Source: Euperipatoides rowelli
Lineage: Eukaryota; Onychophora; Udeonychophora; Euonychophora; Peripatopsidae
Assembly (NCBI GenBank): GCA_003024985.2
Contig: PXIH01S0051378.1
Reading direction: 5' to 3' (one strand)
Length of the DNA stretch: 10,165 nucleotides
Shown here: in pieces, positions 7,783 to 10,165 of the stretch
Numbering within the stretch: position 1 is the stretch's first letter
Layout of the letters: each line of letters starts with the position of its first letter
Notes under the pieces: model-generated
The model's input: only the letters and a program-made list of their open reading frames with translations
What the model was told of the DNA's origin: nothing
Database searches by the model: none
Position numbers and translations under genes: made by a program

Positions 7783-8216
7783 GTCGACCTGGTGGTCCTT
7801 TGGGCCCCCGGCTGAGAATGGTCAAGGGCCCTCGACCCCAGAGCCGCAGCCAGTCTTTTTTAAATTTGATAAGCTGTTTTTTTTTTTAGTTGTATGCTCA
7901 TATTGTTTCCATTAATCGTCCCTATATAGTTCCCTGGTTTACCTTTACCGAGCCTATGGGGCCCCGATCCTATCATTCTGGTCATAACTATGTAGTTTCT
8001 TATGTATTTTGTTCTAACATGGGGGGGGGGTTTACTGGGACTACAGACCCATCCACCCCCTTCAATGTGAGGGTCCTGTTTTCATGATAACTTTTATTTT
8101 TCATTAATTATCTAAATAAAAAATTTTAAAAAAAATTAAAAAAAAAATAAAATTTTAAAGGGCCCTCTGACCCCGTGGGCCCTCGGCGATCGCCTTCCAG
8201 CCAAGTGGCCAGCCAA
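7783..8216. other. GC-rich island with GGGCCC repeats, probably transposon-derived
   Basis: Two GC-rich blocks (7783-7853 and 8158-8216) stand out in AT-rich surroundings. They share agggccctcgacccc (7825-7839) and agggccctctgacccc (8159-8174) as a direct repeat about 334 bp apart. Between them lie a gggccccgatcc segment and a G10 run (8021-8030). GGGCCCTCG-type termini are frequent in animal DNA transposons; the assignment is inferred. A detached minisatellite unit sits at 7864-7914. Confidence 0.4.
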
Positions 8217-8448
8217 CACTGTGTACTGTATATAAAACCCTTAAATACATCGATACAGTATATGATGATTATACTATGGCAGCTCCTTATATCCGGAGTC
8301 ATCTTTCATGATGTTAGCCAATTTTTAAACAACCTTCATTCACATCTACCCAAGGGTGTGAATGTGATCTCTTCCCACCCTCCTCCTCAAATTTAATCTT
8401 TGCATGGCAGAAAATAGACTCCCGCCATCTATTGAGTGAAATTTTAAC

Positions 8449-8690
8449 TAAAATTCAATAAATAAAGCTAATAGTATTGTTTTATAATTTTTAGATTTTT
8501 TTTTTCGTTTTTAAACCATTGGGGTAGGGGGAAAAATGGTGATGGGAGAAAAAATAAGATTTTTTTCATAAAATTCAATAACTCAAGTATTGGGTTTTAA
8601 ACTTTAAGAATTTTTTTTTTTTTTTTTTCATTTTTAAACCAATGGGGGGAGGGGGAAATATTAATTCCGTAATTTAGCATCTTAGGGTGC
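8449..8690. repeat. Two tandem copies of a roughly 120-bp unit
   Basis: Copy 1 runs from taaaattcaata (about 8449) through aaaccattggggtaggggga (8513-8532). Copy 2 runs from taaaattcaata (about 8569) through aaaccaatggggggagggg (8636-8654). The starts are 120 bp apart and the G-rich ends 123 bp apart. The middle contains a poly-T run in both copies, longer in the second. Confidence 0.75.
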
Positions 8691-8869
8691 AGATGTTCTG
8701 CGATGGTTATCGTGTATTGATAATTTAGATAAATAGATATGACAATCAGAAATAATTTAGTTAGGTGATTGTTGACAACAGTTATATTTTTCCCAAATAC
8801 ATTAATATATTGAATATTAAGATTTATTATTTTTGTAATGATGTATTTCTCTTTTCTTCTCTAATGTAG

Positions 8870-8984
8870 TACAGCCTCATATTTGATATCAAACTGCTCA
8901 GCATGCTTAGAGAACTGCTTGTTATAATAAGAATCTGGGGTTTAATTAGACCAAATTGTTTACCAGCTTTCACAAAAACATCCG
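8870..8984 (+). CDS. MED16: MED16 internal exon (fourth visible)
   Basis: This 115-bp exon follows aatgtag and ends before GTAACT. It carries 38 full codons plus one base. After a variable start (YSLIFDIKL) it encodes LLSMLRELLVIIRIWGLIRP and then NCLPAFTKTS. The MLREL.V.IRIWGL..P.CLP block is among the most conserved parts of MED16 in animals, as I remember the human sequence. The final G is completed by AT of the next exon to an Asp codon. The preceding intron is phase 0 and the following one phase 1. Confidence 0.96.
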
Positions 8985-9076
8985 GTAACTTAATAAATCT
9001 ATTCCTAAACTTAAATTATTTTTACATTTTCTAAAAAAAAAAATTTTTTTTTACCATATTTTTTTTTTTTTTTTAG
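8985..9076 (+). other. MED16 intron, 92 bp, with an A11T9 palindrome
   Basis: Donor GTAACT and a long T-rich acceptor ending ttttag bound this very short intron. A run of 11 A (9033-9043) followed by 9 T (9044-9052) could fold back just upstream of the T-rich acceptor tract. Confidence 0.9.
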
Positions 9077-9166
9077 ATAATATGGATGTTTTATCACTTT
9101 TATACAAGTTATTAACAAAAGCTTTGATCTGCTGCAGTAATGGGGAAATGGACGAAACGTTAATGG
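9077..9166 (+). CDS. MED16: MED16 internal exon (fifth visible; gene continues downstream)
   Basis: This 90-bp exon encodes 29 full codons between split codons. The peptide NMDVLSLLYKLLTKALICC, followed by SNGEMDETLM, matches the MED16 pattern S.LLF.LLTKLW.CC......DE.L, which in the human protein leads into the conserved VDECCLLPSQ segment. The donor is GTAAAT and the last G belongs to a codon finished in an exon I could not find in the remaining 1 kb. The missing C-terminus should include the conserved Cys-rich end of MED16 (CKAC.RCG-like in human). Confidence 0.93.
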
Positions 9167-10165
9167 GTAAATATAGACTATTATCATTTTGTATGTTGAT
9201 TTCTAGTAACCTTAGTTTCACCATCTATCAAAAGAGGGTATTAGTTAAAATTTAACCGCACCTATCAAAATGTAACCTAAGTCTTAAAAATTTGTTAGAA
9301 TAATATATTTAGTTTCAATATCTAATAGTTCATAGTTGTTGACATGTTTAAGCCAGCAATTTAAATTATATTTTTAAGTTGTAAATTGGCTTTGATGTTA
9401 TATAGTATATCCATAGTTCAAGTAATGTCCAAGCTCACCTTAACTCTTTCGAGCCGTATTTATTTTTTGAGGATTTTTCAAGTGATTCTGAAATTTTAAA
9501 TTTAAGGTGGTCTAATAAATATATTCTAAAACATTTAGGAATGAACTTATACATTTTTAAAATTGAAATTTTAATGCAGATTTTAAAAATCAAAAAAAAA
9601 AAAAATTCTAGCTCAAATGAGAGACACACAATATGGCTATACGTGCCAAAATCGGGTATGGCCTATTTTATCATCATCTCCGAGATTACAGAAAAAAAAA
9701 AAAAAAATTAAAAAAAAATATTTGTTTATGGTTATTTTCGATAAAAGTTTTGGATTCCTCATAAAATTTATAAAAAAAATGACATTGTTATATTTATTTT
9801 TACCTCTTATAAAACCGAAAATATGAATTTAGGCAACTATATCTGTACCCCTGTTAACACCATATTGCTTACATAAACGCGAGCATGAACAAACCTAGTG
9901 GTAATGGTCGATCGATCACGTGACACATTGTGCGAGCATTTCTAAAAATAATTAATTATATGGAAATATGGCAATTTTAATGATGGGATATATTTATTTT
10001 TGATATTAAAGTTGTATCAAATAAATTATATTTTATTTAAAAATAAAAATTGTTAAATTGCATCCTAGGTAAATTTTAGGATACCGGGCTACCATTTTGA
10101 AATTGCTTGTGTCATTGGCGTCTATTTTCAATGTTTGAAGACTGCCATTTTTAAATTCAATAATG
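9167..10165 (+). other. Start of the next MED16 intron; no coding segment found
   Basis: The stretch begins with GTAAATAT and I saw no exon encoding the expected DECCLLP-like continuation. It is AT-rich with long A and T runs. An imperfect palindrome, ggctatac (9635-9642) with gtatggcc (9656-9663), has one mismatch. Small open frames at 9435-9629 (minus) and 9617-9826 (plus) are low-complexity and unsupported. A cgatcgatcacgtgac stretch near 9910 contains a CACGTG hexamer, probably by chance. Confidence 0.7.

Larger units (their letters stand above)
6688..8869 (+). other. MED16 intron, 2.2 kb, mosaic of repeats
   Basis: A consensus GTAAGT donor and a pyrimidine-rich acceptor (cttttcttctctaatgtag) define the intron, phase 0. 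It contains a pogo-like remnant, a G-run transposon-like terminus, a 46-49 bp minisatellite, a GC-rich island and two copies of a 120-bp unit, each listed separately. Small open frames at 7658-7915, 7890-8087 and 8175-8396 overlap these repeats and have no recognisable homology. Confidence 0.88.

Noticed and set aside
7658-8396. Three plus-strand open frames over the GC-rich island
   Set aside because: No homology recognised, interrupted by homopolymers, and located inside a MED16 intron over repeats.
9430-9700. Possible piggyBac-like terminus (aactctttcgagccg)
   Set aside because: Only a short resemblance; no TTAA-bounded terminal repeats or opposite end could be found.
9905-9930. CACGTG E-box in cgatcgatcacgtgac
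   Set aside because: A single hexamer deep in a presumed intron, with no promoter context.
1-10165. A new multi-gene defence, biosynthetic or other accessory system
   Set aside because: The only coding sequence supported on either strand is MED16 and a dead transposase. There is no gene cluster here.

Overview
The window is AT-rich, intron-dense animal DNA, most likely from an invertebrate. It has GT-AG introns with pyrimidine-rich acceptors, long A/T runs and many decayed DNA transposons. I cannot name the species. The only functional gene I can support is a plus-strand internal piece of MED16 (Mediator complex subunit 16, TRAP95 family). Five exons join in one continuous reading frame of about 215 residues: 1105-1216, 6148-6287, 6497-6687, 8870-8984 and 9077-9166. 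All have canonical splice sites and matching phases. The start of the gene lies upstream of the window (exon 1105-1216 begins inside a codon) and the C-terminal end lies downstream (exon 9077-9166 ends inside a codon).

Between the exons the introns hold transposon debris. The 4.9-kb first intron contains a decayed 1.76-kb hAT element (4057-5820). It has short terminal inverted repeats, a 6-bp flanking duplication (aactag), T-rich subterminal repeats in direct orientation, and a broken transposase that keeps the CxxH and TRW region and a coiled-coil tail but has lost its N-terminus and the hATC dimerisation domain. The same intron has a smaller hAT-like non-autonomous element (about 2510-2934) with what looks like a second one nested inside it (2688-2864). 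The 2.2-kb third intron is a mosaic: a pogo/Tigger-like remnant, a G-run transposon-like terminus, a five-copy 46-49 bp minisatellite with a detached sixth copy, a GC-rich island, and two copies of a 120-bp unit. The two short introns (209 and 92 bp) each carry a near-perfect oligo-A/oligo-T palindrome.

Upstream of the first visible exon there is a hAT terminus at the left edge of the window and a four-copy minisatellite whose every unit contains a GCCCGT/ACGGGC hairpin. Nothing convincing was found in the last kilobase beyond low-complexity sequence and one imperfect palindrome. I found no evidence for a new multi-gene system. The most interesting items are the architecture of the hAT element and the hairpin minisatellite.
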